Assembly: GCF_008728835.1 (NCBI RefSeq)
Contig: NZ_CP042582.1
Span: forward strand, 4,328,217-4,392,216
From: Hypericibacter adhaerens
GTDB taxonomy: Bacteria > Pseudomonadota > Alphaproteobacteria > Dongiales > Dongiaceae
DNA length: 64,000 nucleotides
Direction: 5' to 3'
In this document: positions 35,579 through 44,474 of the stretch, piece after piece
Position numbering within the stretch: position 1 is the stretch's first letter
Layout: each line of letters begins with the position of its first letter
Notes under the pieces: model-generated
The model's database searches: none
The model's input: only the letters and a program-made list of their open reading frames with translations
What the model was told of the DNA's origin: nothing
Program-made: the position numbers and the translations under genes

Positions 35579-36979
35579 ATGACAATTTGGTCGCCCGATC
35601 TGACGGGCCGCACGGGCCCCCGCTACATCGCCATCGCCGATGCGCTGGCCGGCGACATCCAGGCCGGACGGCTTGGCGCCGGGGACCAGCTGCCGACGCA
35701 CCGCGCGCTCGCCGATGCGCTGGGCGTCACGGTCGGCACCATCACCCGCGCCTATGCCGAGGCGGCGCGGCGCGGGCTCATCGGCGGCGAGGTCGGCCGC
35801 GGCACCTATGTGCGCGGCCAGGCCGACCGCACCAACGCCCTCTTCGTCGCGAGCAGGCGGCCCGAGAGCCGGCCGAACACGCCGCTCATCGCCGACATGC
35901 GCCACAACTTCGCGCCGCGCCTGACGCAGGATGACAGCATCAACCGGGCGCTCGCGGCGCTGGCGGGCGAGAATATCGAGCCTTTCCTGGCCTACCAGAC
36001 GCATGAGGGCATGGCCGAGCATCGCGCGGCCGGCTCCGAATGGGTGGCGCTCTCCGGCGTCGCGGCCGAGCCCGATCGCCTGCTCGTCACCTGCGGCGGC
36101 CAGCACGGCACCGCCATCGCCTTCAACTCGCTGCTCGAGCCGGGCGACACGCTGCTGACGGAGGCCCTGACCTATCCCGGCGTGCGCACCCTGGCGCGCA
36201 TGCTGCGGCTGCGGATCCAGGGCATTGCCATGGATTCCGAAGGCCTGATTCCGGAAGCGTTCGAGGCGGCCTGCCGGCAGGGCTCGCCGCGCGCACTCTA
36301 TTGCATGCCGACGATGCAGAACCCGACCGGCACCGTAATGTCGGTCGAGCGGCGGCGCGCGGTCGCCGAGATTGCCGAGCGCTACGGCGTCGCCCTGATC
36401 GAGGACGATGTCTATGGCTATCTGATCGACAACGCCCCGCCGCCGCTGATGAGCTACGCGCCGACGCAGGGCTATTACCTCACCAGCCTCTCCAAATGCA
36501 TCGCGCCGGGCCTGCGGATCGGCTATCTCGTCGTGCCGCCGAACCAGACCGACCGCTTCCTGCCGGCGATGCAGGCGAGCGTCTGGATGGCGGCCCCGCT
36601 CATGGCCGAGATCGCGCGCCGCCTGATCGCGGACGGCACCGCCCATCGTCTCGCCGACGCAAGGCGCCAGGAGGCGCGCGCCCGGCAGAACCTCGCGCGC
36701 CATGCGCTGGGCTCGCTCGGCTGGCGCGCCAATCCCGTGGCGCTCCATGGCTGGCTCAGGCTCTCCGAATCCTGGCGCGCCGAGGATTTCGCGATCGCCG
36801 CCGCGGCCAAGGGGGCACCCGTCACGCCGGTCGGCGCTTTCGCCGTCAACCGCACCAAGGAACAGGCCGTGCGCATCTGCCTGGGTGCTGCCAGCGACCG
36901 CACCTGCCTCGCCCGCGCGCTGGGCGAGCTCGCCAACCTCGCGGTGGCGGCGCCGGAGCCTTATCTGTCGGTGGTGTGA
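35579..36979 (+). CDS. MocR-family (GntR winged helix + PLP aminotransferase-like) regulator
   Basis: A 466-aa protein with an N-terminal GntR-type winged helix (about 12-80, LPTHRALADALGVTVGTITRAYAEA) joined to a fold-type I aminotransferase-like domain. CMPTMQNPTGTVMS and the PLP-lysine motif SLSKCIAPGLRIGY are present, so the cofactor should bind. MocR proteins sense amino acids or PLP derivatives. Its position, divergent from phzF-azlCD, suggests it controls that operon. The start is the ATG that follows a weak GTGTGGA; longer in-frame starts lack support. Confidence 0.92.
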   Translation: MTIWSPDLTGRTGPRYIAIADALAGDIQAGRLGAGDQLPTHRALADALGVTVGTITRAYAEAARRGLIGGEVGRGTYVRGQADRTNALFVASRRPESRPNTPLIADMRHNFAPRLTQDDSINRALAALAGENIEPFLAYQTHEGMAEHRAAGSEWVALSGVAAEPDRLLVTCGGQHGTAIAFNSLLEPGDTLLTEALTYPGVRTLARMLRLRIQGIAMDSEGLIPEAFEAACRQGSPRALYCMPTMQNPTGTVMSVERRRAVAEIAERYGVALIEDDVYGYLIDNAPPPLMSYAPTQGYYLTSLSKCIAPGLRIGYLVVPPNQTDRFLPAMQASVWMAAPLMAEIARRLIADGTAHRLADARRQEARARQNLARHALGSLGWRANPVALHGWLRLSESWRAEDFAIAAAAKGAPVTPVGAFAVNRTKEQAVRICLGAASDRTCLARALGELANLAVAAPEPYLSVV

Positions 36980-37086
36980 GGGAACGTCGAGCCTTTCGAT
37001 CATGCGCCGGTCTGGATTACGCCGGATTATAGGAATATTATCGCGGCCCCCGCGTGAAGAGTCTCATGGCACCGAGGAAGAGCAGA

Positions 37087-37902
37087 ATGGCGGCCGACCA
37101 TGACTATGCTCTCGGGCACTCAGACGCCGAACTGAAGCGTCTTTCAACCCAGGCACGTCTGATAGACCCGATCACGAACCGGTATTTCGTCGCTGCGGGA
37201 ATCTCCGAAGGAATGCGCGTGCTGGAGGTCGGCAGTGGCGCCGGCGATGTGGCCCTGCTGTTGGCCGCTCTCGTGGGACCGGGGGGCGAGGTGGTCGGCA
37301 CGGATCTGTCGCAGACCGCCATTGACATCGCGCAGCAGCGTGCCCGTAGCGCCGGCCATGCGAACGTCACATTCCGACAGGGCGACCCGGCTCTCATGCG
37401 CTTCGACCGGCCCTTCGATGCCGTTGCCGGCCGTTACGTTCTGCAGTTCATTCCAGACCCGTCGGCCGCATTGGCGAAACTTGCAAGCCACCTGCGCCTC
37501 GGCGGAACCGTGGTGTTTCACGAGCTCGACTGGAACGGCGCACGATCCGCTCCGCCCGTTCCCACCTATGATCAGGCCTGCCTTTGGATAAAGCGGACCC
37601 TTGCGCAAGCGGGTGCGCAAACGGATCTCGGCGCGAAGCTGGGTGTCGCCTTCGAAAGAGCCGGGCTGCCGGCACCGACGCTGCGCCTCGAGGCGGTGAT
37701 CGGTTCCGGCGCCGCGTCGATGGACGCCGTTCATCTCGTCACCGATCTCGTGGCGACCCTTCTGCCGAAAATGGAGCGCTTCGGTATCGTCGCGGCATCG
37801 GAGATCGAGCCCACCGACCTGGCGCGACGGATTCTGGCCGAGGTCGCCAGGGACGGTATATTGATCGGGCGTGCGGAAGTCGGTGCCTGGACGACGGTCT
37901 GA
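37087..37902 (+). CDS. Class I SAM-dependent methyltransferase
   Basis: About 271 aa with the Rossmann-like motif I (VLEVGSGAGDVALLLA), motif II (GTDLSQTAIDIAQ) and a motif near RFDRPFDAVAGRYVLQFI. The C-terminal half is compatible with UbiE/Methyltransf_11-type enzymes but has no specific signature. It methylates an unknown small molecule. Start: the ATG preceded by GAGGAAG was preferred to upstream GTG and ATG codons. Preceded by an A+T-rich stretch (TATAGGAATATTAT) that may hold the promoter. Confidence 0.85.
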   Translation: MAADHDYALGHSDAELKRLSTQARLIDPITNRYFVAAGISEGMRVLEVGSGAGDVALLLAALVGPGGEVVGTDLSQTAIDIAQQRARSAGHANVTFRQGDPALMRFDRPFDAVAGRYVLQFIPDPSAALAKLASHLRLGGTVVFHELDWNGARSAPPVPTYDQACLWIKRTLAQAGAQTDLGAKLGVAFERAGLPAPTLRLEAVIGSGAASMDAVHLVTDLVATLLPKMERFGIVAASEIEPTDLARRILAEVARDGILIGRAEVGAWTTV

Positions 37903-37912
37903 TCGTCCCGCC

Positions 37913-39259
37913 CTACTTCCCCGCCCGCTCGATCGCCTGCGCGATGTCCTCGACCACGCGGCCGACGAGCGCTTCGTCCTCGCCCTCGGCCATGATGCGG
38001 ATCACGGGCTCGGTGCCGGATTTGCGGATCAGCACGCGGCCATTCGTGCCCAGCGCCGTCTCGCCGCCCTTGATCGCGGCCTTGACCTCGTCGCGCTCGA
38101 GCGGCTGGCCGCCGTTGAACTTGAGGTTCTTCAGGAGCTGCGGCAGCGGCTGGAACAGCCGCGTTGTCTCGGAGACCGGCCGACCGGCGCGCACGATCAC
38201 CGCCAGCACCTGCAGCGCCGCGATCAGCCCGTCGCCGGTGGTGCCGTAGTCGCCCAAGATGATATGGCCGGACTGCTCGCCGCCGACATTGCAGCCCTCG
38301 GCGCGCATGCGCTCCACCACATAGCGGTCGCCCACCGGCGTGCGGAGCAGTTTGAGCTTGAGCCCCGCGAGGAACCGCTCAAGCCCCAGGTTCGACATGA
38401 CCGTCGCCACCACGGCACCGCCCTGGAGCCGGTCGCGCTCGGCCCAGGAACGCGCGATCAGCGCCATGATCTGGTCGCCGTCGACGATCTGCCCCTTCTC
38501 GTCGACCAGGATCAGCCGGTCGGCATCGCCGTCGAGCGCCAGACCCAGATCCGCCTTCTCGGCGATCACGCGCTTCTGCAGCGCCGCCGGCGCCGTGGCA
38601 CCGCACTCGCGGTTGATGTTGAAGCCGTCGGGCGCGTCGCCGATCGCGACCACCTCGGCGCCCAGCTCCCAGAGCACGGTGGGCGCCACGCGGTAGGCGG
38701 CGCCGTGGGCGCAATCCACCACGATCTTGAGCCCGTCGAGATTGAGCGATTTGGGGAAGCTGCGCTTGACCGCCTCCATATAGCGGCCGCGCGCGTCGTC
38801 GAGCCGCAGCGCGCGGCCGAGCTCAGCCGAGGGCGCCGCCTGCAGCGTCTCGTGCGCCGCCATGCGCGCCTCGATGCGCGTCTCGACCTCGTCGGAGAGC
38901 TTGTAGCCGTCCGGCCCGAACAGCTTGATGCCGTTATCCTCGTAAGGATTGTGCGAGGCCGAGATCATCACGCCCAGATCGGCGCGGAGCGAGCGCGTCA
39001 GCATCGCGATCGCCGGCGTCGGCATCGGCCCCAGCAGGATCACATCCATGCCCATGGCGACGAAGCCCGAGGTCAGGGCCGGCTCCAGCATGTAGCCCGA
39101 GAGCCGCGTGTCCTTGCCGATCACGACGCGATGACGGTGATCGCCGCGGGTGAACTCGGCCCCCGCCGCCATGGCGAGCTTCAAGGCCGTCATGGCCGTG
39201 ACCGGCTCGGCATTGGCCTTGCCGCGGATGCCGTCGGTGCCGAAGAGCTTGCGTGTCAT
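37913..39259 (-). CDS. glmM: Phosphoglucosamine mutase
   Basis: A 448-aa alpha-D-phosphohexomutase. The catalytic Ser102 lies in ISASHNP; the metal loop is LDGDADR; the sugar-binding loop is GGEQSGH; the phosphate loop is [10 protein letters not shown]. It converts glucosamine-6-P to glucosamine-1-P for peptidoglycan and LPS. In many proteobacteria, glmM follows ftsH-folP directly. Here the strand and order are kept, but 6.2 kb of catabolic genes intervene. Confidence 0.97.
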   Translation of the reverse strand: MTRKLFGTDGIRGKANAEPVTAMTALKLAMAAGAEFTRGDHRHRVVIGKDTRLSGYMLEPALTSGFVAMGMDVILLGPMPTPAIAMLTRSLRADLGVMISASHNPYEDNGIKLFGPDGYKLSDEVETRIEARMAAHETLQAAPSAELGRALRLDDARGRYMEAVKRSFPKSLNLDGLKIVVDCAHGAAYRVAPTVLWELGAEVVAIGDAPDGFNINRECGATAPAALQKRVIAEKADLGLALDGDADRLILVDEKGQIVDGDQIMALIARSWAERDRLQGGAVVATVMSNLGLERFLAGLKLKLLRTPVGDRYVVERMRAEGCNVGGEQSGHIILGDYGTTGDGLIAALQVLAVIVRAGRPVSETTRLFQPLPQLLKNLKFNGGQPLERDEVKAAIKGGETALGTNGRVLIRKSGTEPVIRIMAEGEDEALVGRVVEDIAQAIERAGK

Positions 39260-39393
39260 GAAGGTCTGCCGTCTCCGTTTGCGCGCTACGGGCCCAGTCT
39301 AGCAGCGCGCCCGGACCCGTGCCCCGTGCGATTTCAGGGCTGGACGGTACCCCTCGCGGGGGTATTCGGCCGACAGGAACGGCGCCGCCGCCG

Positions 39394-40422
39394 CTACAGG
39401 ACCCGCCCCTGGCGAACGACGGGCTTGCCGTCGAGCGCCACATCGCAATTGCGCATCGGAATGTCGATATGGCAGGCCGTCGTCCGCGATCCGCCCCCTT
39501 CGTTGTTCGGGCCCATGGAGAACAGGAAGTTGCCGGCGAAGGCTCGGGCATCCATGCCGATGGTCGCTTCGCGGTCGTAGAGGCCGAGGGTCGACCAGCG
39601 GGCCTTCTTCTGCAGCCCCCAGCCGACATGGGACACGGCGTAGGCTTCCGGATCGTCGAACGCGCTCATGTAGTCGTTGAGCAGGGCCGCATCGATATCG
39701 CCCTGGATGGCGGTCACATAGCCGTTCTTCACCGTCATCTCGATGGGGGTGTCGATATAGCTCTTCATCGGCAGCAGGATGTCACCCCGATCGAGGACGA
39801 CGCGGCCCGAGGCCTGCCTCTCATTGGGGAAGGTGAAGGTGAAGCCACTCGGCCAATGGTCCCAGCGGCCGGGCCGGTCGACATAGCCGTATTCCTCGAT
39901 GACCGGAAATTCCCCGATCGGCAGGTGCAGGTCGGTGCCGGCGGCGGAGGTCACCCGCATCTCGCGAGCCCCCTTCAAGAGAGCGGCCGCTTCCGCGCAA
40001 AGGCGCTTGTCGCCGGCCGAAGGCAGCAGCCGCACCAGGACCTCCGGCGGCTCGACCGCCAGCAGGATCTTGGTCCCGCTCTCGAGGATCTCCGCCTGTT
40101 CCGGGGAGAAGAGAAGCGTCATGAGATCGAGCACCAGGTCGCTCTTCTTCAGCGCGGCCATGGCCGCCGGATTGCCGGAGAGCGGCGTGCTGCCGAGATA
40201 GGCGAGGCTGTCGCGGCTATGCGCCAGCTCCGCATTGACCGGCGACAGGTCGAGGCGATTGACGATCGCGCCCATGTTCGCGGCCGCGATCTTCGCCGTC
40301 CGCAGCGTCTGCGCGTTGCTGTTCTCGGTCGTGAGAAGGGTGACCACTTGCCCGTGGCTCAGGTTCGAGAGGCCCAGGACATGGGTCCAGGCCTGGACCA
40401 TATCGGCATCGCTGACCGGCAT
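39394..40422 (-). CDS. nicX: 2,5-dihydroxypyridine 5,6-dioxygenase (NicX-like)
   Basis: A 342-aa protein of the M29-like NicX family. The iron ligands of the Pseudomonas putida enzyme, as I recall them (His265, His318, Asp320), occur at the same residue numbers here (SHVGWG and ACHIDIP). Other strongly family-like stretches are GRWDHWPSGF, ILLAVEPPEVL and NFLFSMGPN. The enzyme opens the ring of 2,5-dihydroxypyridine to N-formylmaleamate, the key step of nicotinate degradation. It ends the minus-strand operon, just after the NicC-like gene (21-bp gap). Confidence 0.9.
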   Translation of the reverse strand: MPVSDADMVQAWTHVLGLSNLSHGQVVTLLTTENSNAQTLRTAKIAAANMGAIVNRLDLSPVNAELAHSRDSLAYLGSTPLSGNPAAMAALKKSDLVLDLMTLLFSPEQAEILESGTKILLAVEPPEVLVRLLPSAGDKRLCAEAAALLKGAREMRVTSAAGTDLHLPIGEFPVIEEYGYVDRPGRWDHWPSGFTFTFPNERQASGRVVLDRGDILLPMKSYIDTPIEMTVKNGYVTAIQGDIDAALLNDYMSAFDDPEAYAVSHVGWGLQKKARWSTLGLYDREATIGMDARAFAGNFLFSMGPNNEGGGSRTTACHIDIPMRNCDVALDGKPVVRQGRVL

Positions 40423-40443
40423 CGTCGTCTCCAGATTGGGGGC

Positions 40444-41661
40444 TTAGGCCGCCACGAACGCGGAAGAGCGCGGGTCGAACTTGCGGGCATCGTACTCGTA
40501 GACCCAGTTCGCCTGGATCCCCGTCGCCTGCGGATTGACGAGGCTCTTCATCCAATAGACGAAGTCCCGTTTCATCTGCGAGAGCGCGGAAGGCAGATGA
40601 TAGGTGCGGCCGCGCTCGCGTGCCTCGAGCTGGACACGGCTCGTCCGGCCGAGCCGTTCCGCCTCGTAGGCGGCAAGCCCGGCGGCGATGTCCTGGCGGT
40701 TGAGATCCAGCGCCGCAGCCAGAACGAAGGCGTCCTCGATCGCCATGGCTGCGCCTTGCGACAGGAACGGCAACATCGGATGCGCCGCGTCGCCCAGCAG
40801 GGTCACGGCGCCCTTCGACCATCCGGCCATCGGATCGCGGTCGAACAGGCCCCATTTGAAGACCGTCTCGACCTGGTCGAACAGCCTTTGGACGTTGGGA
40901 TGCCAGCCCTGGAAGGCGCCGAGAAGCTCCGCCTTGCTGCTTTCGACATTCCAGGCTTCCTCGACCCAACGGGCCGTCTCGGCCACGGCCACGATGTTCA
41001 CGGCTTTCCCGCCCTGAACGTAATAGGTGACGACATGGCTCTTGGGACCCATCCAGAAGGAAGCGTCCGGGCTCACATGGCCGACAACGTCTTCGACCGG
41101 AACGAGAGCCCGATAGCACATATGGCCGGTGAACCGCGGCGCCTCGGGGCCGAACAGGGCCGACCGCACCGCGGAGCGGACCCCGTCCGCGCCGACGATG
41201 AGATCGGCCTCGAAACTGCTGCCATCCGCGAACCGCGCGACCGCCGATTTGCCGTGCTGCGTGACACCCGTGCAGGTCATGCCGAAACGGGTGAAGGCTT
41301 CCGGCACCGCCGACGCGAGAACGCGGCGCAGATCGGCGCGGTGGATATGAATGAACGGCGCATCGTAGAGGGTGGGACAGACCTCCTTCAGCGGCGTGCG
41401 GAAGGTGACGCGGCCCGAGCGCCAATTGCGGCCGACGATCGCGTTCGGCAGGAAGCCTACCTCGAGCATCGGCTCGAGCAACCCCAGCGCCTTCATGACC
41501 TTCACGGCATTGGGCGTCATCTGGATGCCGGCGCCGATTTCGCTGATCCCCTCGGCGCGCTCGAACAGATGCACCTCGACGTTCCGCTGCAGCAGGCTCG
41601 CCGCGAGCGCGGTGCCGCCGATGCCGCCGCCGACGATGCCGATCTTCAAACGCTCCCGCAC
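40444..41661 (-). CDS. FAD-dependent aromatic monooxygenase (NicC-like)
   Basis: A 405-aa group A flavoprotein hydroxylase. Motifs: GIVGGGIGGTALAASLL (FAD/ADP), DLIVGADGVRSAVR and LLGDAAHPMLPFLSQGAAMAIED. The C-terminal WVYEYD and general layout resemble 6-hydroxynicotinate 3-monooxygenase, which makes 2,5-dihydroxypyridine with loss of CO2, the substrate for the NicX next door. Salicylate-hydroxylase-like activity is the alternative. GTG at 41661 is chosen as start because GGGGAGGGG lies right before it; a GTG ten codons upstream has no ribosome binding site. Confidence 0.85.
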   Translation of the reverse strand: MRERLKIGIVGGGIGGTALAASLLQRNVEVHLFERAEGISEIGAGIQMTPNAVKVMKALGLLEPMLEVGFLPNAIVGRNWRSGRVTFRTPLKEVCPTLYDAPFIHIHRADLRRVLASAVPEAFTRFGMTCTGVTQHGKSAVARFADGSSFEADLIVGADGVRSAVRSALFGPEAPRFTGHMCYRALVPVEDVVGHVSPDASFWMGPKSHVVTYYVQGGKAVNIVAVAETARWVEEAWNVESSKAELLGAFQGWHPNVQRLFDQVETVFKWGLFDRDPMAGWSKGAVTLLGDAAHPMLPFLSQGAAMAIEDAFVLAAALDLNRQDIAAGLAAYEAERLGRTSRVQLEARERGRTYHLPSALSQMKRDFVYWMKSLVNPQATGIQANWVYEYDARKFDPRSSAFVAA

Positions 41662-41701
41662 GGCCCCTCCCCTTCCCGCTGCCCTGTTCACGACCGCGCG
41701 T

Positions 41702-42745
41702 TCAGGCCAGCTTCTTCTTCAGATTGCCCTCGTAGGCGTTGTCGACCCGACCCAGGACATAGTCGCCGGCCCGGATCGGCGGGTATTTGGGCGCTTCGCC
41801 TTCCGGCACGCAGTTGGGCAGCGGCGACATGACGATGTCGTCGTCCGAGCCGAAGAAGAACGCGATCGAGGTGCGGTCCATAGCATTCTTGTTCAGGACG
41901 CGATGCATGGTCGAGGAGAAGAGGTCGTTGGTCCACCGCTCCATCTGGTCGGCGATGTTGATCACGAAGGTGCCGGGAATCGGCGGTACCGAAATCCATT
42001 CGCCCTTGCCGTTGACCACCTGGAGCGCGGTGATGCCCTTCTGCTGCGCCAGGATGGTGAAGCACTCGAAATCGGTATGGGCGCCATTGCCGATATCCTC
42101 GTCGTCGCTGGCCTGATCCTCCTGCGGCGGATAGTGATTGACCCGCATCATGGTGATCGGCTTGGTGATCATCGGCTGGAAATGGTCTTCCGGCAGATCG
42201 AGCGCGAGCGCGAAACCGCCCAGGAGCTTCTGCCCCAGATTCCGCATCTCGCCGAAATAGGTGAGCAGGGTGTCGCGGAATCCGGCGGGCCGGCGGGGCC
42301 AGGAGTTCGGCTCGAAGAAGGGCCGGCGCGACGTGACATAGGGGTCGTCGAGCGGCAGCTCGAGATTCATGTTGAAGCCCTCCTGCCGCTTGCGCGACTT
42401 GGCGTCGCCGGATTCTTCCTGCATGGGCGTGTAGCCGGGATAGCCCGGCGTCCGGGTCTGCTCGATCTCCATCTTCTCCGCATAGGGCAGGGCGAAGAAT
42501 TCGGCCGAGGCCGCGAAAGCCTGGTCGATGATCGGCTGGGGCACGCCGTGGTTCTTGAGATAGAAGAACCCGACCTCGATGCAGGCCGATCGCAGGGCCT
42601 GGGCCATCGCCCGTTTCGCCTCGGGATCGCTGCCGAACATCGGCGCGAGATCGATGACGGGAAGCTCGGAGAAGTCGGTCTGCCGGGCGCTGAGCCCGAC
42701 GGGCACCTGCCGGCCGTATCGATCCAGTCTGTATCCCATCGCCAT
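41702..42745 (-). CDS. 2-oxoglutarate/Fe(II)-dependent oxygenase, isopenicillin N synthase family
   Basis: A 347-aa enzyme with an N-terminal DIOX_N domain (LPVIDLAPMF, GFFYLKNHGVP) and a 2OG-FeII_Oxy domain with His-x-Asp (GAHTDFECF), a distal His (STMHRVLN) and the Arg in RTSIAFFF that would hold 2-oxoglutarate. It hydroxylates or demethylates a small molecule; within this locus it may act on a substituted pyridine, which is inference. AGGAGACGGTG precedes the ATG. Gap of 40 bp to the NicC-like gene. Confidence 0.9.
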   Translation of the reverse strand: MAMGYRLDRYGRQVPVGLSARQTDFSELPVIDLAPMFGSDPEAKRAMAQALRSACIEVGFFYLKNHGVPQPIIDQAFAASAEFFALPYAEKMEIEQTRTPGYPGYTPMQEESGDAKSRKRQEGFNMNLELPLDDPYVTSRRPFFEPNSWPRRPAGFRDTLLTYFGEMRNLGQKLLGGFALALDLPEDHFQPMITKPITMMRVNHYPPQEDQASDDEDIGNGAHTDFECFTILAQQKGITALQVVNGKGEWISVPPIPGTFVINIADQMERWTNDLFSSTMHRVLNKNAMDRTSIAFFFGSDDDIVMSPLPNCVPEGEAPKYPPIRAGDYVLGRVDNAYEGNLKKKLA

Positions 42746-42794
42746 CACCGTCTCCTGCTCCTGAAATCCGCCGTCGCACTCGCCGATCGCGTTC

Positions 42795-43415
42795 TCAGCC
42801 CGGTCTCATCATGAAGAACATCGCCTCGGGCTGGATGAGCGCGTAATCGCCCCGGCCGCCGGCTCTCAAGACAGGCCTGGCGGCGGCGGTCTGATAGATG
42901 CCCTCGACCAGCAGCGACCGGTCGATATGAACGGCGACCACCTCGCCGAAGGTCATCCAGGTCTCGACGGGCCGCTGCGCCGCGTCCTTGAGCTGCAGGA
43001 TCTCGCACAGGCGGCATTCGAAATGGACCGGGCTCCCCGCGACGCGGTCCGGCCGCACCCGCCGGCCGGGCAGGCCCAAAAGGCCGGCCAGATCGAACTC
43101 GTCCGTGTCCCGCGACACGGCGGCGGAGGTGGCGTTCATCTTCTCCGCGAGGGAATCGACCACGAGGTTCCAGACGAACTCCCCCGTCTTGGCGATGTTG
43201 CCAACGGTGTCCTTCCAGCCGTTGCTGGCAAACCCGATGATGGGCGGCCGATAGCAGAAGGCGTTGAAGAAGCTGTCGGGCGCCAGGTTGCGGCGGCCGG
43301 TTTCGTCGCGCGTAGAGATCCAGCCGATGGGCCGGGGCCCGACGATCGCATTGAAGGGATCGTGGGTGAGGCCATGTCCCTGGGACGGCTCGTAATAGTG
43401 ATAGTCGTCCGCCAT
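42795..43415 (-). CDS. Flavin reductase-like protein (DIM6/NTAB family)
   Basis: A 206-aa split-barrel FMN-binding protein. FNAIVGPRPIGWISTRD and LAPDSFFNAFCYRPPIIGF are typical of the flavin reductase/DIM6-NTAB family. It could supply reduced flavin to an oxygenase in the operon or be a flavoenzyme itself. It is the first gene of the minus-strand operon, with start preceded by GAGGGTGATCG, and one palindrome ATCGTATACGAT lies 41 bases upstream. Confidence 0.88.
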   Translation of the reverse strand: MADDYHYYEPSQGHGLTHDPFNAIVGPRPIGWISTRDETGRRNLAPDSFFNAFCYRPPIIGFASNGWKDTVGNIAKTGEFVWNLVVDSLAEKMNATSAAVSRDTDEFDLAGLLGLPGRRVRPDRVAGSPVHFECRLCEILQLKDAAQRPVETWMTFGEVVAVHIDRSLLVEGIYQTAAARPVLRAGGRGDYALIQPEAMFFMMRPG

Positions 43416-43455
43416 CGATCACCCTCGGCACCGCGCCGGCATCGGTTCGCAGAAG

Positions 43456-43467
43456 ATCGTATACGAT
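43456..43467. promoter_or_regulatory. Palindromic operator 1 for the pyridine locus
   Basis: ATCGTATACGAT is a perfect 12-bp palindrome, 41 bases upstream of the flavin reductase start. A second copy with one mismatch lies before the divergent GntR gene. FCD-type GntR proteins bind short palindromes of this kind, so both are inferred sites of the adjacent regulator. Confidence 0.65.
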
Positions 43468-43599
43468 TTATGTCATCAAAGCAGATGCGCAGCGGCCCAG
43501 CAAGCCTGAACGCCGATTTCACATAATATATTGCAAATTATGCCATATTTACGTTCCGTCGACCGCGAAGAGCCGCCCAGCCTTGCGAGTTTTGACATC

Positions 43600-43611
43600 A
43601 ACGTATACGAT
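43600..43611. promoter_or_regulatory. Palindromic operator 2 for the pyridine locus
   Basis: AACGTATACGAT matches operator 1 at 11 of 12 positions with the CGTATACG core intact. It lies 77 bases upstream of the GntR start codon, so it could mediate autoregulation. The two sites are 144 bp apart centre to centre, which would allow looping. Confidence 0.6.
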
Positions 43612-43687
43612 ATTGGTTGTTGCTTGGGGGCGGCAGTTCAGCCCCTGAGCGAGACGAAACGGGCTTTGGAAGCAGCGCGGAAAGCCG

Positions 43688-44455
43688 ATGGTCGACATGG
43701 CGAGAGCGGGCCTCAACCTCGGCTCCGGCCGCAAAGGCAGCGTTCCGGATCCGGCGAAGCGGATGCCGATCCACGAAAGGATCCTTCCGCGGATCCGCAA
43801 GGACATCATCCTGAACCGCTGGCAGCCCGGCGAACGGCTGCCGGAAACCGACCTCTGCACGGAGTTCGGCATCTCCCGCACGCCGTTGAGGGATGCCTTC
43901 AAGATTCTGGAGGTGGAAGGGTTCGTCGCCCTGACGCCTCATGTGGGCGCGATCGTCACGCCCCTGACCGCCCGGGACGTCATGGAGAAATTCGAGGTCA
44001 TGAGCGGGCTGGAGCAGATAGCCGCGATGAAGGTCGCGCGATCGCAAGCCCCGGAAACCCTCGCCCTCGTCAAGCGCATTCACCGCGGCATGAAGCGCAG
44101 CGCCAAGGAAGGGAATGCCACCCAGTACTACCGGCAGAACGACGAGTTCCACCGCGCGATCGTCATGGGTGCCGGCAATCTCACCCTGGTCCAGATGCAC
44201 CAGAACCTGATGCTCCATGTGAGCCGTGCCCGCAATCTGATGCACATGTACGAGCCGCTTTCGGAAGCGGCGTTCGAGCATCATTCGGAGATCGTCCGCG
44301 CGATCCTGGCGGGCGACGGCGACGCCGCGCGACGCGCGATGGAAGATCATCTGGGACAGGTCGCGGCGCTCATGCTGCACCATGTCCGGTCGGAGAACGA
44401 CGCGACCCTGCCGGCGGGCGTCCCGGCCGCAGGGATGCGGGCACGCACCGAATGA
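43688..44455 (+). CDS. GntR-family transcriptional regulator (FCD/FadR subgroup)
   Basis: A 255-aa regulator. The winged helix (about 30-95) includes LPETDLCTEFGISRTPLRDAF; the C-terminal all-helical FCD domain (about 100-235) has the metal-ligand-like His residues in NDEFHRAIV and HHSEIVRAI. It should sense an organic acid, probably a pathway intermediate. It is divergent from the oxygenase operon. The described nicotinate regulator NicR is of the MarR type, so this locus uses a different control family. Confidence 0.9.
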   Translation: MVDMARAGLNLGSGRKGSVPDPAKRMPIHERILPRIRKDIILNRWQPGERLPETDLCTEFGISRTPLRDAFKILEVEGFVALTPHVGAIVTPLTARDVMEKFEVMSGLEQIAAMKVARSQAPETLALVKRIHRGMKRSAKEGNATQYYRQNDEFHRAIVMGAGNLTLVQMHQNLMLHVSRARNLMHMYEPLSEAAFEHHSEIVRAILAGDGDAARRAMEDHLGQVAALMLHHVRSENDATLPAGVPAAGMRARTE

Positions 44456-44474
44456 TGAAACGCGGGTCGGCGGC

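Noticed and set aside
44382-44474. ATG at 44382 as the start of the MetX-like hydrolase
   Set aside because: It would overlap the GntR gene by 74 bp and add an Arg-rich segment without family similarity. GTG at 44475 is preferred, though not proven.
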